From positions 1-42,414 of the forward strand of contig NZ_JAYKZX010000002.1 of assembly GCF_035989265.1 (NCBI RefSeq): DNA of 42,414 nucleotides, given 5' to 3'. Shown piece by piece: positions 25,067 to 33,326 of this stretch. The DNA is from Sphingobium sp. HWE2-09. GTDB taxonomy: Bacteria; Pseudomonadota; Alphaproteobacteria; Sphingomonadales; Sphingomonadaceae. A model generated the notes under the pieces. The model was not told where the DNA came from, made no database searches, and worked only from the letters and a program-made list of their open reading frames with translations. Every line of letters starts with the position of its first letter. The first letter of the stretch is position 1. The position numbers and the translations under genes were made by a program.

Positions 25067-26145
25067 TGCGTTCCGGCCCTGGCCTGGCGTTCCTGTCGAT
25101 GCTGGTCCTGGCACCGGTTCCGGCGTCGGCGCGCGACGCTGTGGGGGCCGCGGACCGGGCGCTGTCCGACATCGTCGTGATGCCGCGCCGGATCAGCATA
25201 GACGATAGCGGCGTCCATGCCGACCGCAACGCGCTTATCACCACCTATCGCGACGTGACCGATCCCAAGGGAATGACAGTCAGCGCCTATTTCCTGCAGG
25301 ATGTGACCGGCGATAATCAGGGCTTCAAGGGCGCTGCCGGCGTCTATATCCAGACACGGGACAAGCCGGGCATCCGCCGGGACCAGCGCGGTGTTCTCTA
25401 TGGTGCGGCCATCACCCTCATACCCAGCTTCGATCGCGATCACTATCCGTCCGACGACGTGACCGGCGTTGTTGTCCAGAATGACGGTGTGGGGCGCGGC
25501 ACGGAGGCCGTCTATATCGGTCGGGGGTCGCACAATCTGGCGCAGGGTGACTGGCTCGCCGCCTTCGGGGCGGACGCATGGGCGGATACCGGGCTTTACC
25601 TGCGGGGCCATTACCGCTTCGGTATCGATCTCGCGACGCCGGGTTTCAATTCGGTCCTCTCGGGCGCCGCGCTGCGCGTACCGGCCCGCGCGCCCAGCAT
25701 CATCACCGTCCGCAACAGCCAGGATAAGGGTGAACGCTCTATCCTGGCGACGCGGGAGGACGGCACGCTGCTGATCGACGGCGGGCAGGTGCGCGGCCCG
25801 ACGTTCTGGACGCCTGTGGCCAGCGCGGAAAAGGGCAGGATCGGCGTCATACGGGCGATCGCAGCCAGCACGCGATATTCGATCATCAACCATCGGTGCT
25901 TTGCTGACTTCACACTCTATGTCGAGGATGCCGGGACAGCCGCCGGCGCGTTGCGCCTCGACCTGCCGGTGCCGGCGGCGACGGACGCGGCGTTCGTCGC
26001 ATCGGGCCAACGCAGCACGGACAGCGTAATGCTGGTGGGCCGGAACATCAGCAACACCCTGCGTATCACCCGCTACGACGGGCAAAGTCCCTTTTTGTCC
26101 AAAACTTATGTGACGATGTCCTTCAACTATGAAGTCGAACCATAG
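25066..26145 (+). CDS. Secreted protein of unknown function
   Basis: A 359-residue protein with a clear Sec signal peptide: LAFLSMLVLAPVPASARDA, with cleavage probably after ASA near residue 22. The mature part is rich in beta-type sequence (ISIDDSGVHADRN, VVVQNDGVGRGTEAVYIGRG, GLYLRGHYRFGIDL) and ends with a YVTMSFNYEVEP strand. The middle has a flavour of phage tail or tail-spike domains that shield repetitive beta structure; this is a resemblance, not a family hit. Position between the GDP-mannose genes and a GT2 gene suggests a role in polysaccharide secretion, binding or cleavage. No catalytic motif is visible. Confidence 0.75.
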   Translation: MRSGPGLAFLSMLVLAPVPASARDAVGAADRALSDIVVMPRRISIDDSGVHADRNALITTYRDVTDPKGMTVSAYFLQDVTGDNQGFKGAAGVYIQTRDKPGIRRDQRGVLYGAAITLIPSFDRDHYPSDDVTGVVVQNDGVGRGTEAVYIGRGSHNLAQGDWLAAFGADAWADTGLYLRGHYRFGIDLATPGFNSVLSGAALRVPARAPSIITVRNSQDKGERSILATREDGTLLIDGGQVRGPTFWTPVASAEKGRIGVIRAIAASTRYSIINHRCFADFTLYVEDAGTAAGALRLDLPVPAATDAAFVASGQRSTDSVMLVGRNISNTLRITRYDGQSPFLSKTYVTMSFNYEVEP

Positions 26146-26169
26146 GACAGATTATATTAGGATCAATTC

Positions 26170-27036
26170 ATGAAGATCAGCGGCTTTGTCATCAGCTACA
26201 ATCGTGAAAAGCTGATAGAAACATGTCTGAGATCGATCAGGTTTGTCGATGAGCTCATCGTGGTGGACAAATCCTCGACCGATGCCACGGCCGCCAGCGC
26301 CCTGCGTCTTGCCGATCATGTCATCACGGTTCCATGGTCGCCCACCGTGGAGGAAACCCGCGCGTTTGCACTGGAGCAGTGCAGCCATGATCGCATCGTG
26401 TTTCTTGACGACGACGAATGTTTCAGCGCCGACGCCATCGTCTATCTCGATCGGGAATTGCGGGAAGGCAAGGCCGATCTCTACGCGATAGCGTGCCGCC
26501 ATCATATATTGGGTCGGCATGAAGAAGACGCCTATTACTGGCCCGAACGGCATGTCCGGGCCTTTCGGCGGGGGACGTTCAGGTTCGGCGCGACCGTGCA
26601 TGGCGGCGGCAGGATCGAAGGACGCGCCTTGGTCGCCGAACCCGCCTTCGACAGTGGTATCTGCTTCCACAATATTTCCCATGCCGACACGGCAACTTGG
26701 ATCGAGAAGACGAACCGCTACACCGCGCACCCTGACCGCTCCAGCACGATGGAGCGCCACCCCGACGATTTGCTGGCCACGGCCCGAGCCCAGATCGACT
26801 TCTGGCTGGGCAAATGCAGCCCCGACGCCACGCTCTACAGCCAGTCGGTCGCAATCCTGCGCGCGGTCTACGACTTGGTGGATATCGTCAAACATTGGGA
26901 GCAGAAGGAAGGATATGACGGCCAGGCGCTGTTCCAGGCGACCTGCCGCCAGTTGCAGGACGATTTCGATCAGCTGGAAAGAAGGACCGGCATCGCCACG
27001 GGCCTTGCAAAACGCAGCCTCTTCGACGGACGGTGA
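26170..27036 (+). CDS. Glycosyltransferase family 2 (WaaE/KdtX-like)
   Basis: A 288-residue GT2 enzyme. The N-terminal GFVISYNREKLIETCLRSI (5-23), VVDKSSTDAT (31-40) and metal site FLDDDE (78-83) match the group that includes the LPS core glucosyltransferase WaaE. The rest is soluble, with no membrane segment. It probably adds one sugar on the cytoplasmic side; donor and acceptor are unknown. It lies 24 bp after the secreted-protein gene and is likely in the same operon. Confidence 0.85.
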   Translation: MKISGFVISYNREKLIETCLRSIRFVDELIVVDKSSTDATAASALRLADHVITVPWSPTVEETRAFALEQCSHDRIVFLDDDECFSADAIVYLDRELREGKADLYAIACRHHILGRHEEDAYYWPERHVRAFRRGTFRFGATVHGGGRIEGRALVAEPAFDSGICFHNISHADTATWIEKTNRYTAHPDRSSTMERHPDDLLATARAQIDFWLGKCSPDATLYSQSVAILRAVYDLVDIVKHWEQKEGYDGQALFQATCRQLQDDFDQLERRTGIATGLAKRSLFDGR

Positions 27037-27197
27037 AGCTGCCAGATATTCGGAACAGCGAAGGATATGTGGCAAGCTGCCCACCGGATGATGCACGGAC
27101 AATGGCCTTGCGTCCTTGGCCATCGGTGCCGATGGCGGACAGGTGCTGCAATATGCCAGGCTTGAGGCTGTGCGCTATTTTCCGGATACCGATCGTG

Positions 27198-28175
27198 TCA
27201 GATCCTCACCCTCTCCACTTCCGCCAGGCTGATATCGTCACGTCGTCTATCGTAAAGCTGCGTCGTGCGGGTCGAACTGTGATTGGCCATGGCGGCGGCA
27301 TTTTCCAGCGTGCCGCCATTTTTCAAATAAGTGGTGATCCCGGTCGCGCGGAAACTGTGATTGCCGATCTGGGTTTCGATCCCCGCGGCCAGCGCGCGAC
27401 GGCGGACCATGGCATGAGCTTCCGCCTGCCGCAGCGCCCGATCGCTCAGCGTTCGACGACCACGATCGATGGTGCGGAACAGCGGCCCCCTCCCCTCATC
27501 CAAACCGCACGCCTCTATATAGGCGTGCAGATAGTCCTCCAGACTGTGGTGACAGGGCATTTCATGCCGTTTGCCGCCTTTTTCATGCAGGCGCAGCCAT
27601 AGCCGCCGCCCCTGCACGAACACATCCTCCCGCTTCATCGCCAGCGCCGCGCCGACCCGCGCGAAACTGTAGATCATCAAACCGATCAGCGCCCGGTCGC
27701 GCAGTCCTATCGCCGTCGATATGTCGATCGCATCGAGCAAGGCCCGTGCCTCCTGCGCTTCTAGCACCGGCGTCTTCCCGGTCCGTGCGCTATGCGCAGG
27801 TCCGCGCACGCTGGCGGCGGGATTGGTGGCGATCACCTGCCCCGTTACCAGCCAGTCGAACAGATGGCGGATTGCGGCCAGACGCTGCTTCACGCTGGGC
27901 GGCGCGATCGACTGCCCCAAGGTTTCGATCCATGCGGCGACATGAATGGGTGCGATATCGGCCAGATGGCGCACGCCATGACCAAAGCACCAGCTCAGAA
28001 AATCGCGCGCTGCCTTCGCATAGGCGCGCCGCGTATGGGGGTTGCGGATGTTGGCCGCGAAAAATTCCAGAAAGCGCATGTGAACATGCGGCGATGCTTC
28101 CGCGATGATCGGCGGCAGGGTCAGCGAAGGGAGATTGAGCGTAGGCAGCATGACGATCGGACCAAAAGCATTCAT
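27198..28175 (-). CDS. Tyrosine recombinase (XerC/XerD-like)
   Basis: A 325-residue site-specific recombinase. An N-terminal SAM-like core-binding domain (about 30-120) is followed by the catalytic domain with the full residue set: Arg173 (FARVGAA), Lys199 (HEKGGK), His273/Arg276 (HSFR), His299 and the nucleophile Tyr308. It should be active. Its ATG (28175-28173) lies inside the left arm of a dif-like palindrome, and AAGGA in that palindrome is the only ribosome site. Binding of the enzyme to this site would block its own expression. The likely job is plasmid dimer resolution, or integration and excision at similar sites; the first is favoured because the site is single and the plasmid has par genes. 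Confidence 0.93.
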   Translation of the reverse strand: MNAFGPIVMLPTLNLPSLTLPPIIAEASPHVHMRFLEFFAANIRNPHTRRAYAKAARDFLSWCFGHGVRHLADIAPIHVAAWIETLGQSIAPPSVKQRLAAIRHLFDWLVTGQVIATNPAASVRGPAHSARTGKTPVLEAQEARALLDAIDISTAIGLRDRALIGLMIYSFARVGAALAMKREDVFVQGRRLWLRLHEKGGKRHEMPCHHSLEDYLHAYIEACGLDEGRGPLFRTIDRGRRTLSDRALRQAEAHAMVRRRALAAGIETQIGNHSFRATGITTYLKNGGTLENAAAMANHSSTRTTQLYDRRRDDISLAEVERVRI

Positions 28176-28201
28176 ATGTGATAATGTCCTTTATCACATA
28201 T
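28174..28201. other. dif-like recombination site (11-6-11 palindrome)
   Basis: Two perfect complementary 11-bp arms, ATATGTGATAA and TTATCACATAT, flank a 6-bp centre TGTCCT. This is the architecture of dif/cer core sites, and the inner bases ATAA-TGT...TTAT match the E. coli dif centre (ATAA-TGTATA-TTAT). It overlaps the start codon and ribosome site of the tyrosine recombinase. It probably is the recombinase's crossover site and autoregulatory operator. Confidence 0.7.
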
Positions 28202-28270
28202 AATCAGGAACAAGCAAAATCTCGTCTGGCGTATCGCGTGACGCACGCTTGTCAGTCGATCGCATCGATC

Positions 28271-28291
28271 GCATGCGCTATAGGCGCATGC
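28271..28291. promoter_or_regulatory. Inverted repeat between the recombinase and ugd
   Basis: GCATGCGC-TATAG-GCGCATGC, perfect 8-bp arms, preceded by a doubled CGATCGCAT at 28257-28274. It lies 66 bp before the ugd start and 70 bp from the dif-like palindrome. It could be an accessory site for recombination (as in cer or psi) or an operator for ugd. Confidence 0.35.
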
Positions 28292-28356
28292 GGTTGCGCA
28301 GATAGGGACGCTGCGCCCTCGGTCTGGTGTTCGGGCGTTGCAGGGAAAGTCGAAGA

Positions 28357-29523
28357 ATGAAAATCGCGATTTTTGGTTTGGGTTATGTGGGGCTTTCTAA
28401 CGCCGTCCTGCTTGCACAACATAATGAAGTGGTCGCGGTGGACATCACGCCGGAACGGGTCGACATGCTCAACGCGCGCCGGTCGCCAATCGTGGACGCC
28501 GAACTGGAAGACTTCCTCGCAACCCGCTCGCTGGACCTGGTCGCCACGCTCGATCCGCGACAGGCGCTGACCGGCGCCGATTATGTGATCGTCGCCACGC
28601 CGACCAATTATGATGTGGGCAGCAACAAATTCGATACCTCTTCGGTCGAAGCGGTGATCCAGACCGCCAACGCGATCAACCCGGACGCGACGATCGTCAT
28701 TAAATCGACCATTCCCGTGGGCTTTGTCGAGAATGTGCGCCGACGCCTGGCGGCTGATCAAGTGATCTTCAGCCCCGAATTTCTCCGCGAAGGCCAGGCG
28801 CTGCGCGATAATCTCCATCCCTCGCGCATCATCGTTGGCGAACGGTCGGAACGGGCGCGCATCTTTGCCGACCTGCTGTTGCAGGGGGCGGTGAAGAAGG
28901 ATGTCGACATCCTGTTTACCGACCCGAACGAGGCGGAGGCGATCAAGCTGTTCGCCAACACCTATCTCGCCATGCGCGTCGCCTTCTTCAACGAACTGGA
29001 CAGCTACGCCATCGCCCATGACATGGATTCGCGCCAGATCATCGTCGGCGTCGGTCTGGATCCGCGCATCGGGTCGCATTATAACAATCCCAGCTTCGGC
29101 TATGGCGGCTATTGCCTGCCCAAGGATACCAAGCAGCTGCTCGCCAATTATTCCGAAGTGCCCCAGAACCTCATTCGCGCGATCGTGGACGCCAATCACA
29201 CCCGCAAGGATTTCCTGGCCGACCAGATCATCGCTAAGCGCCCGAAGAAGGTCGGCGTCTTCCGCCTGGTGATGAAAGCCGGGTCGGACAATTTCCGCCA
29301 GTCGTCCATCCAGGGCATCATGAAGCGGATCAAGGCCAAGGGCATAGAAGTGGTAATCTACGAACCCGCCATGCAGGAAGCGCTGTTTTTCGGGTCGCAG
29401 GTGGTGCGCGATCTGGAAACCTTCAAGCAGGAATGCGACGTCATCATCGCCAACCGCATGACGGGGGACATAGAGGATGTCGCAGACAAGATCTTCACCC
29501 GCGACCTGTTCGGATCGGATTGA
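28357..29523 (+). CDS. ugd: UDP-glucose 6-dehydrogenase
   Basis: A 388-residue enzyme, the same length as E. coli Ugd. NAD loop GLGYVGLS (7-14), SPEFLREG (139-146), Lys197 and Asn201 in KLFANTYLA, and the catalytic Cys253 in [10 protein letters not shown]. It oxidises UDP-glucose to UDP-glucuronate, an acidic donor for the polysaccharide. ATG 28357 is chosen for its exact match to family N-termini, with GGGAAAG upstream. It stands at the head of a two-gene unit with the methyltransferase. Confidence 0.95.
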   Translation: MKIAIFGLGYVGLSNAVLLAQHNEVVAVDITPERVDMLNARRSPIVDAELEDFLATRSLDLVATLDPRQALTGADYVIVATPTNYDVGSNKFDTSSVEAVIQTANAINPDATIVIKSTIPVGFVENVRRRLAADQVIFSPEFLREGQALRDNLHPSRIIVGERSERARIFADLLLQGAVKKDVDILFTDPNEAEAIKLFANTYLAMRVAFFNELDSYAIAHDMDSRQIIVGVGLDPRIGSHYNNPSFGYGGYCLPKDTKQLLANYSEVPQNLIRAIVDANHTRKDFLADQIIAKRPKKVGVFRLVMKAGSDNFRQSSIQGIMKRIKAKGIEVVIYEPAMQEALFFGSQVVRDLETFKQECDVIIANRMTGDIEDVADKIFTRDLFGSD

Positions 29524-29571
29524 TATCAACGATCACCACAGCGGACGTCCTGACGACTGGATGAGGATATC

Positions 29572-30342
29572 ATGCGTTCCCTTGCAAAGAGATTGATGAC
29601 CCGGCTGCCGCGCTTCGGCCGCAGCGCCGCGTCTGTCCGCCAAAGCCATTCGGTACAGGACTATCGCGCCCTGGTGCGCAAGAAGCTCAGGCGCATGCCA
29701 GACAATCCGGCGCTGGCGCTGGCCCAGGCAATCGGCGCGGATACGATGGAAAATTTCGTGTCCCAAGGGGACGGTCATGTCGCGGTGCTGCGGCATCATG
29801 GTCTGGTCGATGGCATGGCCATTTATGATCTGGGGTGCGGCTGCGGGCGCACCGCTCAATCGCTCTATCGTCAGGGCTGGCAAGGCCGCTATATCGGCGC
29901 AGATGTCGTGCCGGAACTGCTGGCGGAATTGTCCCGCCAATGTCCGGACTATGAAACGCGGCTCAATCTGACCCCGACGATCTTGGCGCCGAACGCGTCA
30001 CTGGACATGGTCTTTCACTGGTCGGTCTTCACCCACCTCTATCCCGGCGAATCCTATCTCTATACCGCGGACGCCTTTCGGGCGCTCAAACCGGGCGGGA
30101 AGATGATCTTCTCCTTCCTTGAACTGGAGGAGGCGGCGCATGACCGGGTGTGGAACGTCAACCTCGACCATTTGCGCATTGGGCGTCCGGCCCAGCATCT
30201 CGACGCCTTTCTGCATCGCGACTGGATCCGTCGTTTCGCCAGGGACGCGGGGTTCGCCGAACCACGCTTCACTGACGGCCTGGATGAAACGCATCACCCC
30301 GCCTTCTGGCAAAGTCTGGCGGTGCTGGACAAATCGGCCTGA
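29572..30342 (+). CDS. SAM-dependent methyltransferase (class I)
   Basis: A 256-residue methyltransferase with motif I YDLGCGCGRT (85-94), an acidic loop GADVVPE, and LKPGGKMIFSF as the later strand. The basic N-terminal 45 residues are not part of the domain and may bind membrane or nucleic acid. The setting behind ugd suggests O-methylation of a polysaccharide sugar such as glucuronate or rhamnose; the substrate is inferred from context only. It starts 48 bp after ugd. Confidence 0.82.
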   Translation: MRSLAKRLMTRLPRFGRSAASVRQSHSVQDYRALVRKKLRRMPDNPALALAQAIGADTMENFVSQGDGHVAVLRHHGLVDGMAIYDLGCGCGRTAQSLYRQGWQGRYIGADVVPELLAELSRQCPDYETRLNLTPTILAPNASLDMVFHWSVFTHLYPGESYLYTADAFRALKPGGKMIFSFLELEEAAHDRVWNVNLDHLRIGRPAQHLDAFLHRDWIRRFARDAGFAEPRFTDGLDETHHPAFWQSLAVLDKSA

Positions 30343-30352
30343 TCCCCGCCAG

Positions 30353-30394
30353 CATCACTCAGCTCACATCACTCAGGCCACATCACTTAGGCCA
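30353..30394. repeat. Three tandem 14-bp repeats
   Basis: CATCACTCAGCTCA, CATCACTCAGGCCA and CATCACTTAGGCCA lie head to tail between the convergent methyltransferase and kinase genes. The last copy includes the kinase stop codon. No function is evident; slippage during replication is the simplest origin. Confidence 0.7.
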
Positions 30395-31235
30395 GCGTCG
30401 GCAGCCCGGCCCGCTTGAGCGCTCTGTCCAGATAGCGCATAAAAGCAGGCGTCCGTCCCGCATCCCGCGCCCGCAGCCAAGCCAGCGCCACGACGGGCCG
30501 CCACAGCGCCATCTCGCGGGCGGTGACGGCGTTACCAGTGTCGGCGCAGGCTGCCACATAGCTTGTGCGCAATCGCCCCGCCGCCCAGTCGCGCCACAGG
30601 TTCGTCACCCAGTCGGTCGGCCCGATGCCAAAGCGCATCAGCATTTCGGATCGCACCGCATCGGCCGCCGGATGGCCTGCCGCCGCCTTCGACCAGTCGA
30701 TGATCTTCATTCCCTGCGGCGTCATCATGACATTGCCCAGATGAAAGTCGCCATGGGTCAGCGCATCCCCGTCCGACAGCGTTTCCAGATAGGCGATCGC
30801 CGCTCGTTGCAGCGTGATCGGTGCGGGACCATAGGCGATGTCGGTCGCCAGCACTTGCTTCAACGAGCGCAACGTCCCGCCCCTCTCCCGATGCATGGTC
30901 GCATGGATCGCCCCCATTCGATCCAGCGCCCATCCCGCGCGCAACGGGTTGCGGCGGACCCAGTCCATCACCGTCCCGCCTTCTAACCGGGGATAGACGA
31001 TGCCCCGCCGCCCGTCCCAGGCCCGTCGCCCGATCGCCGCCGCTGTCGGCACCCCGCAGGCACCGGCATGGATGGATGCTTCTGCCTCACGTACGATCAT
31101 CTCATCCGAGACGCTATCGCGGAACAGCTTGAGCGCCTGCCCGTCGCCCAGGTCGAACAATTCCGCGCTCGCGCCTTTGGCGATGAAGCGGGGCGGTTCG
31201 CGCAACGGCGCAGGCCTGTCGGGGACATTATCCAT
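30387..31235 (-). CDS. APH/choline-kinase-fold phosphotransferase
   Basis: A 282-residue kinase-like protein. A lysine in ALKLF (Lys36) is the likely ATP-binding residue, HGDFHLGN at 161-168 is the catalytic loop (Brenner motif), and IIDW (178-181) is the metal-binding segment. This fold covers aminoglycoside kinases, choline/ethanolamine kinases and sugar kinases. Because it lies among polysaccharide genes and lacks features of known resistance enzymes, a small-molecule or glycan kinase is more likely than antibiotic resistance. That is inference. It is convergent with the methyltransferase and divergent from parDE. Confidence 0.8.
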   Translation of the reverse strand: MDNVPDRPAPLREPPRFIAKGASAELFDLGDGQALKLFRDSVSDEMIVREAEASIHAGACGVPTAAAIGRRAWDGRRGIVYPRLEGGTVMDWVRRNPLRAGWALDRMGAIHATMHRERGGTLRSLKQVLATDIAYGPAPITLQRAAIAYLETLSDGDALTHGDFHLGNVMMTPQGMKIIDWSKAAAGHPAADAVRSEMLMRFGIGPTDWVTNLWRDWAAGRLRTSYVAACADTGNAVTAREMALWRPVVALAWLRARDAGRTPAFMRYLDRALKRAGLPTLA

Positions 31236-31297
31236 ATCGCCTCATCCTTGCCGACAAATGCCCCGCCTTTCCACCTAAGATGGACAGGATAGCATGG

Positions 31298-31346
31298 GGA
31301 TATCCTCAGATAGTCATCGGATATCTATGGATATCTATAGGATACC
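31298..31346. promoter_or_regulatory. Probable parDE operator with GGATATC repeats
   Basis: Palindrome GGATATCC (31298-31305), then CGGATATCTAT (31318-31328), GGATATCTAT (31329-31338) and GGATACC (31340-31346), about 75-125 bp upstream of parD. Antitoxins of the ParD type bind such repeated half-sites. The repeats resemble the GGATAGCTA sites around parA, so a shared regulator or partition protein is also possible. Confidence 0.5.
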
Positions 31347-31421
31347 AAATCGCTTGAATTTGCCTTGTATTATTTTTTGGTATAGGGATTGCTGGATAAT
31401 CAGCCAGTTTCAAAGGCTCTC

Positions 31422-31670
31422 ATGGCGCGCAACACGTCCATCACGATCGGCGATCATTTCAGCCAGTTCGTCAGCGAGCAGGTACAGTCGGGCCGCTATG
31501 GCTCGACCAGCGATGTCGTGCGCGCCGGGCTGCGGCTGCTGGAGGAGCATGAAGCCCGTGTCCGCGCGCTCAACGACGCATTGGTTTTGGGCGAACAATC
31601 GGGCACCCCCCGGCCCTTCGACGTCGCCGCCTTCAAGGCGCGCAAACGCGCCGCCTTTCAGGAACGGTGA
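31422..31670 (+). CDS. parD: ParD-family antitoxin
   Basis: An 82-residue ribbon-helix-helix protein. The N-terminal TSITIGDHFSQFV strand-helix and SGRYGSTSDVVRAGLRLLEE (the dimeric DNA-binding fold, about 5-42) match CopG/ParD antitoxins; the C-terminal part (FKARKRAAFQER) would wrap the toxin. ATG 31422 follows AAAGG. The stop overlaps the toxin GTG in a GTGA junction. The pair would stabilise the plasmid by post-segregational killing and bind its own promoter. Confidence 0.92.
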   Translation: MARNTSITIGDHFSQFVSEQVQSGRYGSTSDVVRAGLRLLEEHEARVRALNDALVLGEQSGTPRPFDVAAFKARKRAAFQER

Positions 31671-31951
31671 AACTGCTGGCCTTTTCGCCTGCGGCGCTGG
31701 CCGACATGGACGCAATCTGGGACTATAGCGCGCTGCATTGGGGCATGGACCAGGCGGATGCCTATGTCGACGACATCGTTCAGGCCTGTCATGACCTGGC
31801 TAGCGGGCGCAAGATCGGGAAGGCGGCGGTCCGGCGCGGCTATCTGAAGCTGTCGGTGGGCGCACATATGGTCTATTTTCAGGATCGTGGCGATAGACTG
31901 GACGTCATCCGCATCCTGCACGGGCGGCAGGACGTCGACCGCCATTTATGA
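31667..31951 (+). CDS. parE: ParE-family toxin
   Basis: A 94-residue RelE/ParE-superfamily toxin that starts with GTG 31667 inside the parD stop. The N-terminal LLAFSPAALADMDAIWDYSA is the first strand and helix, and the C-terminal VYFQDRGDRLDVIRILHGRQD is the usual ParE ending. ParE proteins poison DNA gyrase; whether this one does is inferred from family. Expression depends on translation of parD. Confidence 0.92.
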   Translation: MKLLAFSPAALADMDAIWDYSALHWGMDQADAYVDDIVQACHDLASGRKIGKAAVRRGYLKLSVGAHMVYFQDRGDRLDVIRILHGRQDVDRHL

Positions 31952-31991
31952 AATGTCGGCGACAGGACGGAAAATGACGGCGAAACGCTCA

Positions 31992-32013
31992 ATTCGTGCT
32001 TTCGAGTAGAAAT
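31992..32013 (-). promoter_or_regulatory. Inverted iteron in the repA promoter region
   Basis: One copy of the origin repeat, core TACTCGAAAGCACGAA, in reverse orientation, 37 bp upstream of the repA start. In other iteron plasmids the initiator binds such a copy to repress its own gene and to tether origins. It matches the iterons at 33042-33192 at all but one or two positions. Confidence 0.8.
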
Positions 32014-32049
32014 AGGAAAATAGATGTTTTCGGGAATGGAGCGATCATA

Positions 32050-32937
32050 ATGGCAACACCGCAGGGCCAACTGTTCCAGCTCGATAGCCCCTTGCTGGGC
32101 GAAATCCGGGGCGAACGCTCGCTCATGGCCTTTCCCTTTTTCGCGCTGGCGAAAAATGCATGGATGAAGCCCCTCTCCTATTCCACCCCGACCGTGTCGA
32201 TCGAAGTGCGCCCCAGCGCGCGCGGTGTCGCCACCATCTACGACAAGGAAATCGTCCTCTATATCGCCAGCCTCATGGCCGCGAAGATCGAGGCGGGCAT
32301 GGCGATATCGCAGGATTTCACCTTCACCGCGCATGACCTCTTCAGCGTCACCGGTGCCAATCACAGCGCCCGCTCCTATTCCCGTCTGGCCGATGCGCTG
32401 GAGCGGCTGCAAGGCACGCAGATCCGCACCAATATCGAGGCCGGGGGTGAGGGCGAAGAAGGCTTCTTTTCCTGGCTGTCGGAAGCGCGGCTGCAATATG
32501 CGCGTTCTGGCAATGGTGAGAAACGGCTCAAATCCGTGAAAGTTCGCCTGTGCGACTGGCTGTTTCGCGCCATTTTGCGCGACGGGCAGGTGCTCGATTA
32601 CGCTTCCACCTATTTCCAGCTTGGCCCCATAGAGCGGCGCATCTATGAAGTCGCGCGCTCGACCTGCGTCGATGGCGAACCGCTCGACATGGACCTGCAA
32701 CTGCTCAAGCTTCAGACCGGTTTCCAGAACCCCCTGTCCAATTTCCGCATCGCCATGCGCCAGATCGCGGCGGCCAACGCCATTCCCGGCTATGACATCG
32801 TCCTGATCGAGGATGCACCTGTGGCCCTGGTGGAGGATGCCCCGCGCAAGGCGGGACGGCGCTCGGCCTCGGCCCGGGTCGTCATCACCCGCCGCGCGCT
32901 GCTGGCGCATGACGTGGCGGACACTCTCGTCGTCTGA
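32050..32937 (+). CDS. repA: Plasmid replication initiator (RPA / RepA family)
   Basis: A 295-residue initiator of the 'replication initiator protein A' family common on alphaproteobacterial plasmids. Recognisable parts are the N-terminal FQLDSPLLGEIRGERSLMAF, RGVATIYDKEIVLYIASLM (about 58-76), a winged-helix region around HSARSYSRLADALERLQGT, and a second near YFQLGPIERRIYEVA. It should bind the 22-bp iterons downstream and start replication. ATG 32050 has GGAG 9 nt upstream; an upstream frame from 31996 runs through the inverted iteron and is rejected. The gene is intact, with hairpins after its stop. Confidence 0.92.
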   Translation: MATPQGQLFQLDSPLLGEIRGERSLMAFPFFALAKNAWMKPLSYSTPTVSIEVRPSARGVATIYDKEIVLYIASLMAAKIEAGMAISQDFTFTAHDLFSVTGANHSARSYSRLADALERLQGTQIRTNIEAGGEGEEGFFSWLSEARLQYARSGNGEKRLKSVKVRLCDWLFRAILRDGQVLDYASTYFQLGPIERRIYEVARSTCVDGEPLDMDLQLLKLQTGFQNPLSNFRIAMRQIAAANAIPGYDIVLIEDAPVALVEDAPRKAGRRSASARVVITRRALLAHDVADTLVV

Positions 32938-32949
32938 TCCCTGACGTCG

Positions 32950-33008
32950 GGCAGGGCATCTCCTGCCTTACGGGACGACCCGGACGGGCCCATGCCCCCT
33001 GCCCGTCC
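32950..33008. terminator. Two hairpins after repA
   Basis: GGCAGG-6-CCTGCC (32950-32967) and GGACGGGC-11-GCCCGTCC (32982-32989 and 33001-33008) lie just after the repA stop at 32937. They probably end repA transcription before it enters the iterons. Neither has a long T-run. Confidence 0.5.
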
Positions 33009-33041
33009 CCGGCCCTGCGGACTGATTCGCGCTCGCTTCGC

Positions 33042-33192
33042 ATTCCTACTCGAAAGCACGAATGGGACAGCGACATTCCTACTCGAAAGCACAAATCCAC
33101 CGCGCCTATTCCTACTCGAAAGCACGAATGGCGTGGGTATTGTTACGCGAAAGCACGAACGATTTTCGGCATTCCTACGCGAAAGCACGAAC
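33042..33192 (+). repeat. Origin iterons (oriV): five direct 22-bp repeats
   Basis: Copies at 33042-33063, 33075-33096, 33108-33129, 33139-33160 and 33171-33192. The starts are 33, 33, 31 and 32 bp apart, about three helix turns, so all face the same side of the DNA. The shared core is CGAAAGCACGAA (one copy has CACAAA). The first three read TACTCG, the last two TACGCG. A degenerate inverted copy may start near 33200. This is the RepA-binding origin; no clear DnaA box was found beside it. Confidence 0.9.
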
Positions 33193-33326
33193 CGCAAACC
33201 CTTTCGATGTAGGATTTTTACTGCAATTATGCCGCCCCTGCCGGCTCATGTCGGCATGCAATGCTGTGGCCGATCGGCCCCGGCGAGGGATTAAATGAAG
33301 GGGCGGCTGTGACCACATAAAAGAAC

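Noticed and set aside
27037..27197. Second recombination or attachment site after the GT2 gene
   Set aside because: No copy of the 11-bp arms of the dif-like site and no tRNA fragment was found in this gap.
30387..31235. Aminoglycoside resistance gene
   Set aside because: Only the general kinase motifs match; the context is polysaccharide synthesis and no mobile resistance element is nearby.
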